Source of the DNA: Taxillus chinensis
Lineage: Eukaryota > Streptophyta > Magnoliopsida > Santalales > Loranthaceae
Direction of reading: 5' to 3'
Assembly (NCBI GenBank): GCA_023512835.1
Contig: CM042090.1
Location: 23,402,148 to 23,466,147 of the forward strand
Length of the DNA: 64,000 nt
The translations under genes were made by a program, and so were the position numbers. Within the stretch, counting starts at the first letter, position 1. Every line of letters begins with the position of its first letter. The notes beneath the pieces were generated by a model. It ran no database searches. It had not been told where the DNA came from and saw only the letters and a list, made by a program, of their open reading frames with translations. Shown here in pieces: positions 51,101-64,000 of the stretch.

Positions 51101-53331
51101 GCAGCGGAGGCGCAAGTCCATTGGTAAAGTGTTGGGGGTCAATTATGATCGCTATGAACAAGCCATCATAGAGCTGCATAGGGTTATTGAAGTGCAGCAT
51201 TTGCAATGGACAGCTTCTATGTTTGGGATTGAGCATCTCAGATTGAGCAAATTCAAAGAAACTTCCTTTGGGGGACAACGGAAGAGGTGGCTAAGATTCA
51301 CTTGGTTAAGTGGGATACGGTCTACCAACCCCCCTCACATGGAGGTCTTGCTATTAAGAAGATCTAAAGGTTTAATGAAGCGCTTCTTGGGAAATGATTA
51401 TGACAGTTTGGGGTGGAGAGGGAACGCCTTCGGGAGTAAGGTTACCATGGTGAAGTATTGTGCTTTCGATGGGGAGTGGATCTCTAAAGCCCCTAGAGGG
51501 CCACATTGATTGGGCACATGAGGTTATTTCTCCAAATATGTGATTTTTGAAGTGGGGGATGAATCTTCCATTCAGTTTTGGAATGATATGTGGTGCGCTA
51601 AGGTTCCTTTGAAGCTGGCCCACCCTGAACCGTCTCGTATTGATTGTATTACAAATGCTCTTGTGGCTGATTTTATTCTCGTCTGGAGTACAACAACACA
51701 ATTGGAGGTTAACTTTTCTTGGCCTAGCTCGGGATTGGGAGCTAAAAGCATTCTTTTTGTTCTTTAATTTTTTTGTAGTTTGTTAAGTCCACTATTTCTG
51801 CGATTGATACAATGTGTTAGCAGCCAAATCGTTCTAAAAGCTTTCAGGTTAAGTCCTTTTATTCTTTTCTTACCCCTACCGAGCTTGGTTGCTTTTCGTG
51901 GAAAAGTGTTTGGAAGGCTAAGGTTCCCCCAATGGTACCTTTCTTTGCTTGGACTAGAGTGCTAGGGTAGATTTTAATAGCTAATAATATGCGGCAACGT
52001 AGCATGGTTGTTGTCACTGGTGCCGCATGTGCAAAGTGGCAAGGGAGTACATAGACCATCTCTTCCTTCACTTGTCCTTATGCTCGGGAGCTTTGAGATA
52101 TAGTTCTGTGGCTGTTTAAGCTTTAGTGAGTGATGCCTCAAAGTCTTTCAGCCTTTTTTGCTTGTTGGACAGGGAATATGGGTCGGCGTCCATTGATCCT
52201 CATTGCATTATTTGCTGCTTTGGCGTGAACGGAATACAATGCTTTTTAAGAATTGTAAGCACAATGTGGAGGAGCTCAAAATTCATTTTTTTGCTCTCTT
52301 CAAGATTGAATGTCTTCCACGAGCCATTATTGTTTATTTTGTACCTTTGATGCCATTGATATTTGCTACTTCTAGTTGTCTTTTTTTGATTTGCTCTCAT
52401 TAAACTTGTTGTACTTTGGTTACATGTGCACTTCTTGTGTGTTTGGTTTTTTTTCATAAATTTAAAAAAAAAAGTCAAAAGTACATAAAGCTTGAAGATG
52501 CCCAGAGCCTTTAATTTACATACAAGATTTACTTGATCAGATTTTAATCAAAACATTTTCTATTTGACCATGTAAATTGAAGACAGCGCATCTTCAAGCA
52601 TGGTAAATACACTGTTAGGCATTAATGTTTTTCAAGCTCTTAAGGGGCACCAGCAACTTTTAATCCTATCCCAATTCATGAAAAAACAAAACATATATAC
52701 AAGTGGCAAATGTATGCACAATTATAAGATCTAGCATGGAACAATAGACCAATACGCAATGATCAGAACTCTCTAACCTAGTAACCTCTAGGATTGAATT
52801 AGAAGTTTATTATATGTGCCCAAAAGACAGATTTCTTCAATAAATTTGGCAAAATTTCAAGGATCATAAATGCTTGAATATTTTATGGAAGAAATAAAAA
52901 GGAAATGAATATACAAACCCAGAATCCTTTTGTTTATGCTTTTCCTTATTCAACTTCAACCAAAATCCTAAGAATTCAATATTCTACTTAAGTGATTATG
53001 CTTTGCAACCAACCATTTCCTAATTACCCAAACGAAGTATAAAAAGGACAAGCAAAAACCAAAGTGTTCATCAACATTTAATTTTACCAGTTGATGGATC
53101 GAACCGCGACCAAAGCTTGGTCCTAAACTTGTAATCAGCACCAAATATCCGAACCCAAACCCTCTCGCGTCCACCATCGTCGTCCACAGCTTCGAGAATC
53201 GAACCCGCAATGCCGGGCACCAGAAGAACAGGGTCAAGGTCCGGATCCACTAATTGAGGCGCCGGTTTTCTCGATATGGTGTTCAACAAAGCATCCACGG
53301 ATCGCAATGCTTCGTCCAACAAAATCGTCAT
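39152..53331 (-). CDS. LCAT4: Lecithin:cholesterol acyltransferase-like 4 (phospholipase/acyltransferase), 11 exons, with a one-base frameshift in exon 4
   Basis: Exons (minus): 53331-53088, 49993-49902, 49577-49459, 48853-48717, 48503-48452, 48375-48275, 43692-43510, 40609-40452, 40285-40231, 40108-40055, 39568-39152. All GT-AG junctions are in phase, and with exon 4 one base shorter the product would be 536 residues, the family's length. Landmarks are VLLVPGIAGSILEAVDD (about 36-52), VWVRIFGADYKFRTKLWSRF, FGYDFRQSN, the nucleophile-elbow motif ISHSMGG (Ser about 182), KYVKNWIAIAAPFQ, CVDGDGTVSMESA and GVPGEHRGILCDHHVF, which probably supply the acid and base. Related plant proteins are soluble phospholipases/acyltransferases of the LCAT family. 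Exon 4 has seven G residues where six keep the frame, directly after the catalytic Ser-Met codons. As given, translation ends after about 195 residues. All later exons stay intact, so the defect is very young or is a sequencing error. The ATG at 53331 is the first in frame. Confidence 0.92.
40610..43509. other. LCAT4 intron 7, no gene
   Basis: 2.9 kb of mostly AT-rich intron. A moderate-GC stretch at about 42230-42613 ends TTCTTATCAAAAAAA, like the 3' tail of a plant LINE, and may be a short 5'-truncated copy on the plus strand. A poly(A) run lies near 41100-41113. The ORF at 41685-41903 matches nothing I know. Confidence 0.4.
44050..46075 (+). mobile_element. LINE (L1-type) derivative with ORF1 only, in LCAT4 intron 6
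   Basis: On the plus strand, fragments of plant LINE ORF1 (DUF4283 type) appear in order over several frames: SVKAYAFTKLTSF with GVKDGAFAIFFA (about 44.25-44.34 kb), TLMIRFDLEEDLFRLL (about 44.5 kb), LTPIWITLTHLPL (about 44.65 kb), then the ORF1 end IGKVLGVTYENF ... DLLRDIEARLQAWK (45.69-45.79 kb). A stop at about 45897 is followed by an untranslated tail and A-rich end (about 46063-46070). No endonuclease or reverse transcriptase follows, so the ORF1 end is joined directly to the 3' tail. A C12 tract (45241-45252) and a long Pro-coding pyrimidine stretch lie in the middle. Limits are approximate and no target duplication was found. Confidence 0.75.
46076..47823. other. Rest of LCAT4 intron 6, no gene
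   Basis: AT-rich intron sequence without recognisable coding remnants. Two segments, about 46690-46870 and 47380-47530, share wording (AACAACAG..., TTTTCAACCA, CAATTAATT, CCTATTTATAGG-like), which hints at an older diverged repeat pair. I could not define its ends. Confidence 0.35.
47824..47953. mobile_element. Small Tourist-like MITE in LCAT4 intron 6
   Basis: The left tip GGCATGTTTGTTTTACC and the right tip CTAACCAAACATGCCC are near-perfect inverted repeats around a T-rich core of about 100 bp. TTA follows the right tip, but the left flank is GAA, so the target duplication is not intact. Confidence 0.6.
48539..48577. repeat. (TC)n(AT)n compound microsatellite in LCAT4 intron 4
   Basis: About 22 bp of TC repeat are followed by a short (AT)8 run, between exons 4 and 5. 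Confidence 0.93.
50022..50051. repeat. (GA)n microsatellite in LCAT4 intron 1
   Basis: About 30 bp of GA repeat with one AA interruption, just upstream of exon 2 on the gene's strand. Confidence 0.9.
50440..50860. mobile_element. Degenerate MITE-like element in LCAT4 intron 1
   Basis: GGTCGTTTGGCAATTGGCAG near the left end and the inverted right end (GGCTTAAATGTTTGACAATC) resemble imperfect terminal repeats around AT-rich sequence with repeated CATAAG/TTATAAGC words. The boundaries and target duplication are uncertain. Confidence 0.45.
50862..50996. repeat. Left copy of a foldback direct repeat flanking a LINE
   Basis: 135 bp, starting CATAAAGCTTGAAGATGCAC and ending ATAAACTGTT. By eye it is roughly 85% identical to the copy at 52484-52616. 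Each copy is itself a foldback: TGAAGATGC near the left end pairs with GCATCTTCA near the right. Confidence 0.85.
50997..52473 (+). mobile_element. Internally deleted LINE in LCAT4 intron 1
   Basis: The plus-strand order is: end of ORF1 (RRRKSIGKVLGVNYDRYEQA, about 51.10-51.16 kb; the same motif as in the intron 6 element). It jumps to the late reverse transcriptase part (about 51.27-51.40 kb, EVAKIHLVKWDTVYQPPSHG in one frame). Next come FEVGDESSIQFWNDMWCAKV (about 51.55 kb), then the zf-RVT-like end (CFSWKSVWKAKVPPMVPFFA, about 51.9 kb), and an A-rich tail at about 52462-52473. The endonuclease and most of the RT are missing, and several stops and frame changes are present, so it is inactive. 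Confidence 0.85.
52484..52616. repeat. Right copy of the foldback direct repeat flanking a LINE
   Basis: 133 bp, beginning 10 bases after the LINE poly(A). Its outer arms CTTGAAGATGC and GCATCTTCAAG are perfect 11-bp inverted repeats, and the inner AATTTACAT and ATGTAAATT are also paired. The unit therefore looks like a tiny foldback MITE, or a target duplication containing one. Confidence 0.85.
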
Positions 53332-56300
53332 GTCCAAACCCAAGCCCAAACCCTAACCCTAGTTTCCAGTAACGAACCTTAAACTCCGAAGTTCACCGTC
53401 TTACGGCTCCACAAAAATGATTGAATTTTAAGGTTGTTGCGTTGAATACGAAGACATCGAACGAAAATGATTGAATTGAAAGCTACGGTTTGGATTAGGG
53501 TATGAATTTGGATCAGGGGGGTTGGGGGTCGTTCAAGTGAAGAAGAAGAGTCGTGAAGAAACGGCAAAGCTTCGGAGCCGGCGTTGGTCTCAGGGATCCA
53601 ACTCGTGCCGGCGCCTCGAATGGTTTTAAAATTATATTTTTAACCGATAGGTCCACAAAATAATATTTTTAATATTATCTTTATTATTTATTTTTTTTAA
53701 ACAGTGGCTAAAAGAGAAAAAGTAAGAGGAGTTGAAAATAATTTAATATAGTAAACAGTATTTTAAAATATATGAGATATATATTATAAAAAAAATAAAA
53801 AACACCCTATTTTTGCATATCATAAACAAAAATATTATCCAAACAAAAAAACAGAAAATAAATACTTTGCTTAGCAAAGCATAGAAGAGGTGAAAATTTT
53901 TTATATGAAAAATGTATAGAAGGGTAGAAAGAAAAATGATAGAAAAAATAGTTGTTTGGTTAGAGTAAAAAAAGAGATAAAAAATTTATTTTTTTATAAT
54001 TTAGTTAGAATTTTTAAAAAAAATTAAAAATAATATTATGTGAAAAATTAATTTTACCAATTTATATGATTATTAATAGTGAGATATTATGGGGCAGAAA
54101 TATGAAAAAAAAAATTTTCTTTTCGTGTCATTTTAATATGAAAAAAGAACATCACATATTCTTAGGTATTTTTTATATTCTTTCCATATGTGCCCAAGCA
54201 AGAGAAATTACTATTTTTTATCCATTTTTCATACACCAACTCTATTTCCATAGCAACAAGGGTTGAAGTTTAGCCGTTCAGCTGCAAGTTTATGTTGAGT
54301 TGACTGGTAATATGGATCGATGAATGGATTTTAAAGAGCAACCAGTGATAAGGTTTTGACAACATACAATTAAGAGATTAAATATAACCATCGTTTCGAC
54401 CAACTAACCAACTGGTTTGTGGCATAACATAATGTTTGTTTTGGGAAGCTTTCCTATTTGACTCGGGCCTATATGTGCCTCCATCAATTTTCTACAGTGG
54501 AATACATATCGTTCAAAATTCATTTAAAATGAAATATGGTTAAGTATGTGTTCAATCATGTCATGTGGTTGCAAATTAAAACTTAATGGCCCTTCAAATG
54601 AGCCGGCACAAAAGGTGCCCGCGGTCGGGTCTACACTCTACACACGTGTTGCGTTATAATCACATTCACATGTATGATATCAACTGCGCACCGCACCCGT
54701 TTGGAACGTAATTATGGAAGATCAGTGTAGCGGCAACTACTTATAACCAATCACATGTACATGTCGGTCTAGTTTATACGCCTCCAATCCTATTAATCAC
54801 ACGGATTTGAAGTAATTGAACATATATGTTTCCCGTGCCAACTCCGTGGGTGGCCATCATGTATACGTGTCTGGCCATCATATAAGAGTCAAGACATCAA
54901 TCATCATTACTGATCTCAAATGTAAGTTACCATGGCCATTAAAAAAAAACAGACAAGCAGCGTACTCGTCGGTTAAATGAAGTTGTCCATATTTTATCAT
55001 CATCATTATATTTGGATGCAGGACAACTATAAACAAGCCGTGCACAGGGCAACTAAAAACAGGATTTTCATCTACTGTCCATATTGTGCAAGCAGAGACT
55101 ATACATTTACTTTCAATTACGAAGAGAGAGAATGAAGTCTCAAATCTTACCCTGGCAATACCTAGTAAAAGTGAAAAGAAAATTCATGAAAAAGAGGTTG
55201 AAAGAAAAAATATAGAAAAATAAAAAATAAAAAAAGAGTGATGGTTAAGAGGTAAGAAAAAAGATGGAAAGAAAACTTTATGACATGTTTTATTAATTTT
55301 ATCCCTAATTTTTAAAAATAAAATTTAAATCAATAAGAAAATTTTTGAAAAACGTTAGTACTATTCATTTTTCATGGGTTTTCACATCATTTCCGGTATG
55401 AAAACGTTACACAAATTTCTATATTAATTTATTGCTTTTCCGTGAGTTTTCTATGTCTATTAAGCAATGAAAATTAAATTTTTCATACATTTTCCTTACT
55501 TCCATATCTATCAAGCAAAGGATTAGGGAATATTTGTTTTAATTATTTTTTATTTTTATTTTTAAAATATAATAGCTATGAGTATTAAAAATATAAAATT
55601 AAAAATAATAAAGATATTATTTTTATTCTTTAAGACTTAAAAGGGTAAAAATAAATTTTTATTTTTATTTTCGTTATTCACTATCATATTTTGAAATTAA
55701 AAATAAAAATAACTCAATCAAATATACTTTGGTTGCATTTTTTAAATTTATATTTTAATAATAATATGTATTTTTAAGTTTTATATTATTCTTATAAGTC
55801 TAATAAAGTAATAATAATACTTTAATCTATATATATATACAAATAGTTTTATTATTTTAAAATATTAAAAGATAAAGTTTCAATTTAAATTTAACATTAT
55901 CCCCTAAATCAGGCAAATGTACTAAAGTTAATTAAAACGATTTTCCCCTCGGGATTAGTTGTGCCATTGGATCCCAGACACACACGTGAGCAGATACCCC
56001 GTTAAAAAAACGATTCTTCGTGTATCGTAACTCTACGCGCACATGTGATGCATTCAATGAGGATGCAGGGGTGTGTTTCTAATTTTTCATTTCATGAATC
56101 TGAATTGGGGAGTGATTAGTAAAGTTTCAATTCTAGATTTTAAAAATAAAATGGTAGAAAAATTATTTTAAAAAAAATTATATTGTGTAAAAATTAAATC
56201 TCATAAAAATTTGATAAAAATAGAATAAATAAAGCGGAATAATAAAGTAAAAAATTATATTAAGCCCAAAAAAAATTTAAATTTGTAATCAAAAAATAAA

Positions 56301-57520
56301 CCAAATATATTTTTCAAAACAGTTAATTTATTCAAATTCACATTTGAATAAAGTATAATCCTATTAAAAAAATAAGTGTACCAAATACGATTACAAAATA
56401 TAGTTATATTTTAAAACATGCATCGCTGTAATATCCCATCGCGCGTTCAACAACAACACGCCAAGGAAAACTTTGATGTAATTATACGACTAATAAAAAC
56501 ATTCACATATATAGTAATGTGGTATCATTGGCGTGTGACACAGAGATGTAAAATACAACCGCATGCATATATACATTATGTTGCATTGTTCAATCGGAAC
56601 GTGCTTCTAAATCGTTCATATATACAAAAAAAATTTAAGAATCAATCAACCAGTGAGATTGTTTAATATACAAAATTCCCTTAATTAAACACAAGATAAT
56701 ACCCATGTAAACCAAGGGGGGGATCGGAAAAACCTCTCCGGAGATTGAAAATCTAGCTCTCACGCAAGGAAAAACCCCTAAAATACAATAATGAAGGAAA
56801 AGAAAGCCAAAATAATTAAAAACTTGAGGTTCAACGTAATAGCCAAAAAAAAAAAAAAAAAAAAAAGTTGAGCATCACGCATCAGCGCATGCGTGTGTGT
56901 ATAATTGTATATGCATGTATATATGTATGTGTGTGTGTGTGTGTTTGTGTATGGGGCATGCATTATGTAAAGTATGATCCTCGAGCTAGCAAACATTAGA
57001 CCCTTCATGATTTTCGTCCTTGAAAATAAGCATGCTTATTTCAAGTCATGTCGTCCAACCAACTCTGGCACCAGTGGCTGCAAAAGCCCCTTTAAAAAGT
57101 GAAGACCCGGCCGGCCGATAAAATATTCCACCACTCATGTTCAAAATGAGATATTCAATATATGTAAATTAATTCCTGCCATTTATTTGGCACCCACGAT
57201 GTTCTTTTTTATTCTCCCTTTGTTTTCCGTATATTTATGAAGCTCAATGTTCATGATTTTCTTCTATACTCATACAAGCCTTTTGAGGCATTCGCTAGTA
57301 ATTAAGGTCTCCCTGGTATTTTCTGTTGCCGGTTCCAATGTCTGACGCCCACATGTTACATATTTATGTAGACGATGTTACAAGCTTTTGAAATTCGAAT
57401 ATACAAAATAATAAATAAACAAGCACGTGATTGCTTGACTTACTAGTTACTAGAATACGTATTTGTTATAAAATATTTAATTTCATACATGTTATTAGCT
57501 TTTCTATTTTTTTTTTGATG

Positions 57521-57552
<32 letters not shown>

Positions 57553-57999
57553 TATTTATGTTTTTTTTCCTATCGACTAGCCCAACTAAAAGCTTTGAAA
57601 GTGAGACAAAAAATTTAAATTGTTAGTGCGGTGCCCTTAGGTTTCGATGCACAGGAGTCTAGGGATTATGGACCACTGCACATGCAAAAAAGGGAAAAAA
57701 AATTCAACACAACAACAGTATCGCATCTAGCAAACGTTTAGAATAAATATTTATGTAATTATTTTTTTTCTATTGACATATTATAATATTATTACGGTTA
57801 TTTAAAGATTACCGGTAGCATAAATCATTCATATATTAATTAAACAATTGATTGCAAGAATCAAAAGCGGTTATTAAAATTTATTCTAGTAAAAGCCAAA
57901 GTAGCTTAAGCTTCCACTTTTCTTGGCCTGATATCTTGAATCAATTGGGATCCCATGTACAGTAGAAAAAAATGGGGCAAGCAAATCTACTCCTGTACC
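53332..57999. other. Gene-free region upstream of LCAT4
   Basis: The first 150-200 bases should be the LCAT4 leader and promoter. The rest is AT-rich. A possible MITE pair of ends lies near 55507 (GGGAATATTTGTTTTAATT) and 55732 (inverted AAGTATATTTGATTGAGTT). A poly(A) run of about 20 bases lies at about 56847-56866 and a (GT)n tract at about 56931-56950. No recognisable coding sequence on either strand. Confidence 0.5.
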
Positions 58000-58002
58000 A
58001 GA

Positions 58003-58065
<63 letters not shown>
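58003..58065. repeat. (GT)n(AT)n compound microsatellite
   Basis: Four GT units run directly into about 55 bp of pure AT repeat. Confidence 0.95.
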
Positions 58066-61960
<3,895 letters not shown>

Positions 61961-62424
61961 TAGGGTTATAAAACGGGCCAGCCCGGCCTGACCCGAGTTC
62001 TAAACGGACTGGGCAAGGCTCGGCCCACAGCAATCCGCGGGGGCCCGTGGGCTGGCCTGTATTTTTTATTTATTTTTTAATTTTATTTTTACTTTTTAAA
62101 AATTAAAAAGTATACAATATAATTTTATCAAATCAATATTATTTCATTTTTGCTTTATAATTATTTATATATAAAATTTAATTACTCAATTAAAATTATA
62201 TAATATAATATATGTATTAAATTTTAAAGTATTTATAAATAATAAAAATAAAAATAAAAAATAAAAAAGCCTTCGGGCCAGCCCGCAGCCCACACGGGCT
62301 GGGCCTAAACGGGGCGGGTTTAAACAAGCCAACCCGTTTAAGCCCGCATTTTAAACGGATCGAGCTTTGCTCGGCCCGGCCCAAGCCCGCAAGGCCGCGG
62401 GCTTTAACCCGTTTTACACCCCTA
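61961..62424. mobile_element. GC-rich hAT-like non-autonomous element
   Basis: Terminal inverted repeats TAGGGTTATAAAACGGG and CCCGTTTTACACCCCTA bracket two GC-rich arms (about 61970-62060 and 62270-62410, full of CGGGCC/GGCCCG words) around an AT-rich core. The tips share TAGGG..(G)TAAAA with the MITE at 21569-21692. The 8 bases on each side (ATTGGATT and ATTAGTGT) agree at only 5 positions, so the target duplication is eroded or wrongly placed. Confidence 0.65.
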
Positions 62425-64000
62425 ATTAGTGTATAGCAATGACGTAACATGTGAATTCTATAAAATTACAAATTTTGTGGAAGAATATGATGGACGACCA
62501 CGGTGCGTGACTTTGACCATTGTGAAACTTTATGTGTGAGAGGAGGGAGGCAACAACTCGGCGCCACCATGGCCCCTTTGCGTTAACCAAGCGAGTCGAT
62601 TGTGTTTGGCCGTTGCAACTACAAGGCAATAACTGGCCATATTTTTGTGTTGTTTTTGCTGGGTTGATCTATTCCAGGTTTGGGACCTCGGTTAAGGTAT
62701 TTACGGTTATATGATTATGTTTTAGTCCTCTTTTGGGATTTATTATGTTGCTATGTCCTTGACCATTTAAGGCTGATAGTCTGTTAGCCACATTCTCATA
62801 TATGGCTAATTGACAAAGAAATGGTCATGTTCCCTTATATAGTTGGTTGGTAGTTGTATTTTCATATATGACTAGTTGGCAAAGGGGCAAGTGTGTTTCT
62901 ATATATGGTTGGCTAATAGATGTGTTTCCACATAGGGTTGAATAAGATAGTCGACTATGTTTCCCTATTAACTGGTAAAAGATAAAAAACAATATTGGGC
63001 ATGCTGCTAGCTGATTTTGGCATATGTTGACATAAAATATAGGCATTTTGTGGCCTAAATGATAGAGGATGGTTGTTGTGGTGGTATGACAAGTGGCAAA
63101 ATGCACCTAATGATGGAGGATTACAGTGTATAATAATTAATAAATTTAGATGATTTGATCATATTGATGTTTGAACCGATATGATAGAGGATGATATGAT
63201 ATAATATGATATGGCGGTATAATGTGATATGATGAAAGATAAGATGATATGATAGTGTTGATCTAATATAGTGGAATTTGATATAATATAATGGAGTAAT
63301 TGATCGATAATTACACTAGTTATGAATTTCGACTGCTAATACATGTTATGTTGCTTATTGCGATTATATAATAGTTTGATGAACTATGATTAATTTTTGA
63401 TATAATTTCCCCTGCTTATGTTTGATTGTGAAATATGTATTGAGATATGTTTGATTAGTGATTGGTTTTATGGATAGTTAGAATGTTACACTAGTACATG
63501 CATATACTTGACAAAAAAACATTCTATATTTTGGTTGGTTCGTGAGATAATGTGGAGTAGGTCACAAATTGAGGATTTGTGTTCACTCTTACGTTCTTCG
63601 CTTATTATTGAACGTCTCCTTTGACGCAACAATTTATGTTATGATTATGCAACATCTTATGATTGTATTGTTTGATTTATTTACTATCCGCACAAGCGTT
63701 TATAAAGTTATATTAAATTGATAATATATTATAGTTAAATGATACTGATTTCTTTTAATTGTATATCACATGAAAATATAATTTTATTGTATTACTAAAG
63801 TAAATTTGTTTTAATTTTTTTAGATGTTAATCACTAACATCTTAATCATTCAGGTGTGAACACAGATATTTCAAACTAGACTAATCCTTTGAATTGTAAA
63901 AAATAGTCATCCGAGTAAGTGAAATACCAAAATTTAAGTCAAATTATGCATAGTAATTCTTATTTTAAAGTATGATCGCTTCGTAGTCCATGTGACGGGT
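62425..64000. other. Gene-free right end of the window
   Basis: AT-rich with a loose, internally repetitive stretch at 62770-62960 (repeats of ATATATGGCTAATTGAC / ATATATGACTAGTTGGCAAA / ATATATGGTTGGCTAATAG type, units of about 50-60 bp). A run of GATATGATAT-type words follows at about 63170-63260. No ORF resembles a known protein. Confidence 0.5.

Noticed and set aside
53332..53349. LCAT4 start six codons further upstream
   Set aside because: It would need a non-ATG start; the ATG at 53331 is the first in frame and fits the family's N-terminus.

Overview
This window is nuclear DNA from a flowering plant, most likely a eudicot. The evidence is spliced genes with GT-AG introns, AT-rich intergenic DNA full of (AT)n, (GA)n and (GT)n microsatellites, several MITE families, a tRNA-derived SINE, L1-type LINE debris and a Ty1/copia element. 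Plant-specific families are present (EXO84C, phloem protein 2, LCAT-like 4). The species cannot be told from the sequence. All exon models were built by hand from splice sites, reading phase and family conservation.

Layout: (1) 670-7223, minus: TRM6, the non-catalytic subunit of the tRNA m1A58 methyltransferase, 13 exons; its introns hold a SINE, a Tourist-like MITE and an 88-bp tandem duplication. (2) 7224-11800: gene-free, with a long-armed foldback MITE. (3) 11801-20096, plus: exocyst subunit EXO84C, 7 exons, with an 18-bp-period minisatellite in intron 3. (4) 20097-22605: spacer with a 124-bp hAT-type MITE that has a perfect 8-bp target duplication. (5) 22606-26283, plus: RNase H2 subunit C, 4 exons. 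(6) 26284-30002: spacer with a candidate 29-codon ORF. (7) 30003-38729: two phloem protein 2 (PP2-A) lectin genes on the plus strand, separated by a minus-strand Ty1/copia retrotransposon (32361-37421) with both LTRs, a 5-bp target duplication, a PBS and a polypurine tract. Its gag has frameshifts and its RT/RNase H is decayed. (8) 39152-53331, minus: LCAT-like 4 phospholipase/acyltransferase gene, 11 exons over 14 kb; its introns hold two deletion-derivative LINEs. (9) 53332-64000: gene-free DNA with microsatellites and MITE-like repeats.

The genes are housekeeping or lectin genes with no sign of acting as a cluster. The two PP2 genes are probably diverged tandem duplicates. I see no new biological system. 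The strongest lead is a one-base surplus in a G homopolymer inside the lipase serine motif of the LCAT4 gene: either a natural null allele or an assembly error. Next are a likely GC-AG intron in the second PP2 gene, a LINE bracketed by 133-135 bp foldback direct repeats, and deletion-biased decay of one end of the copia element, which also raises a question of local assembly quality.
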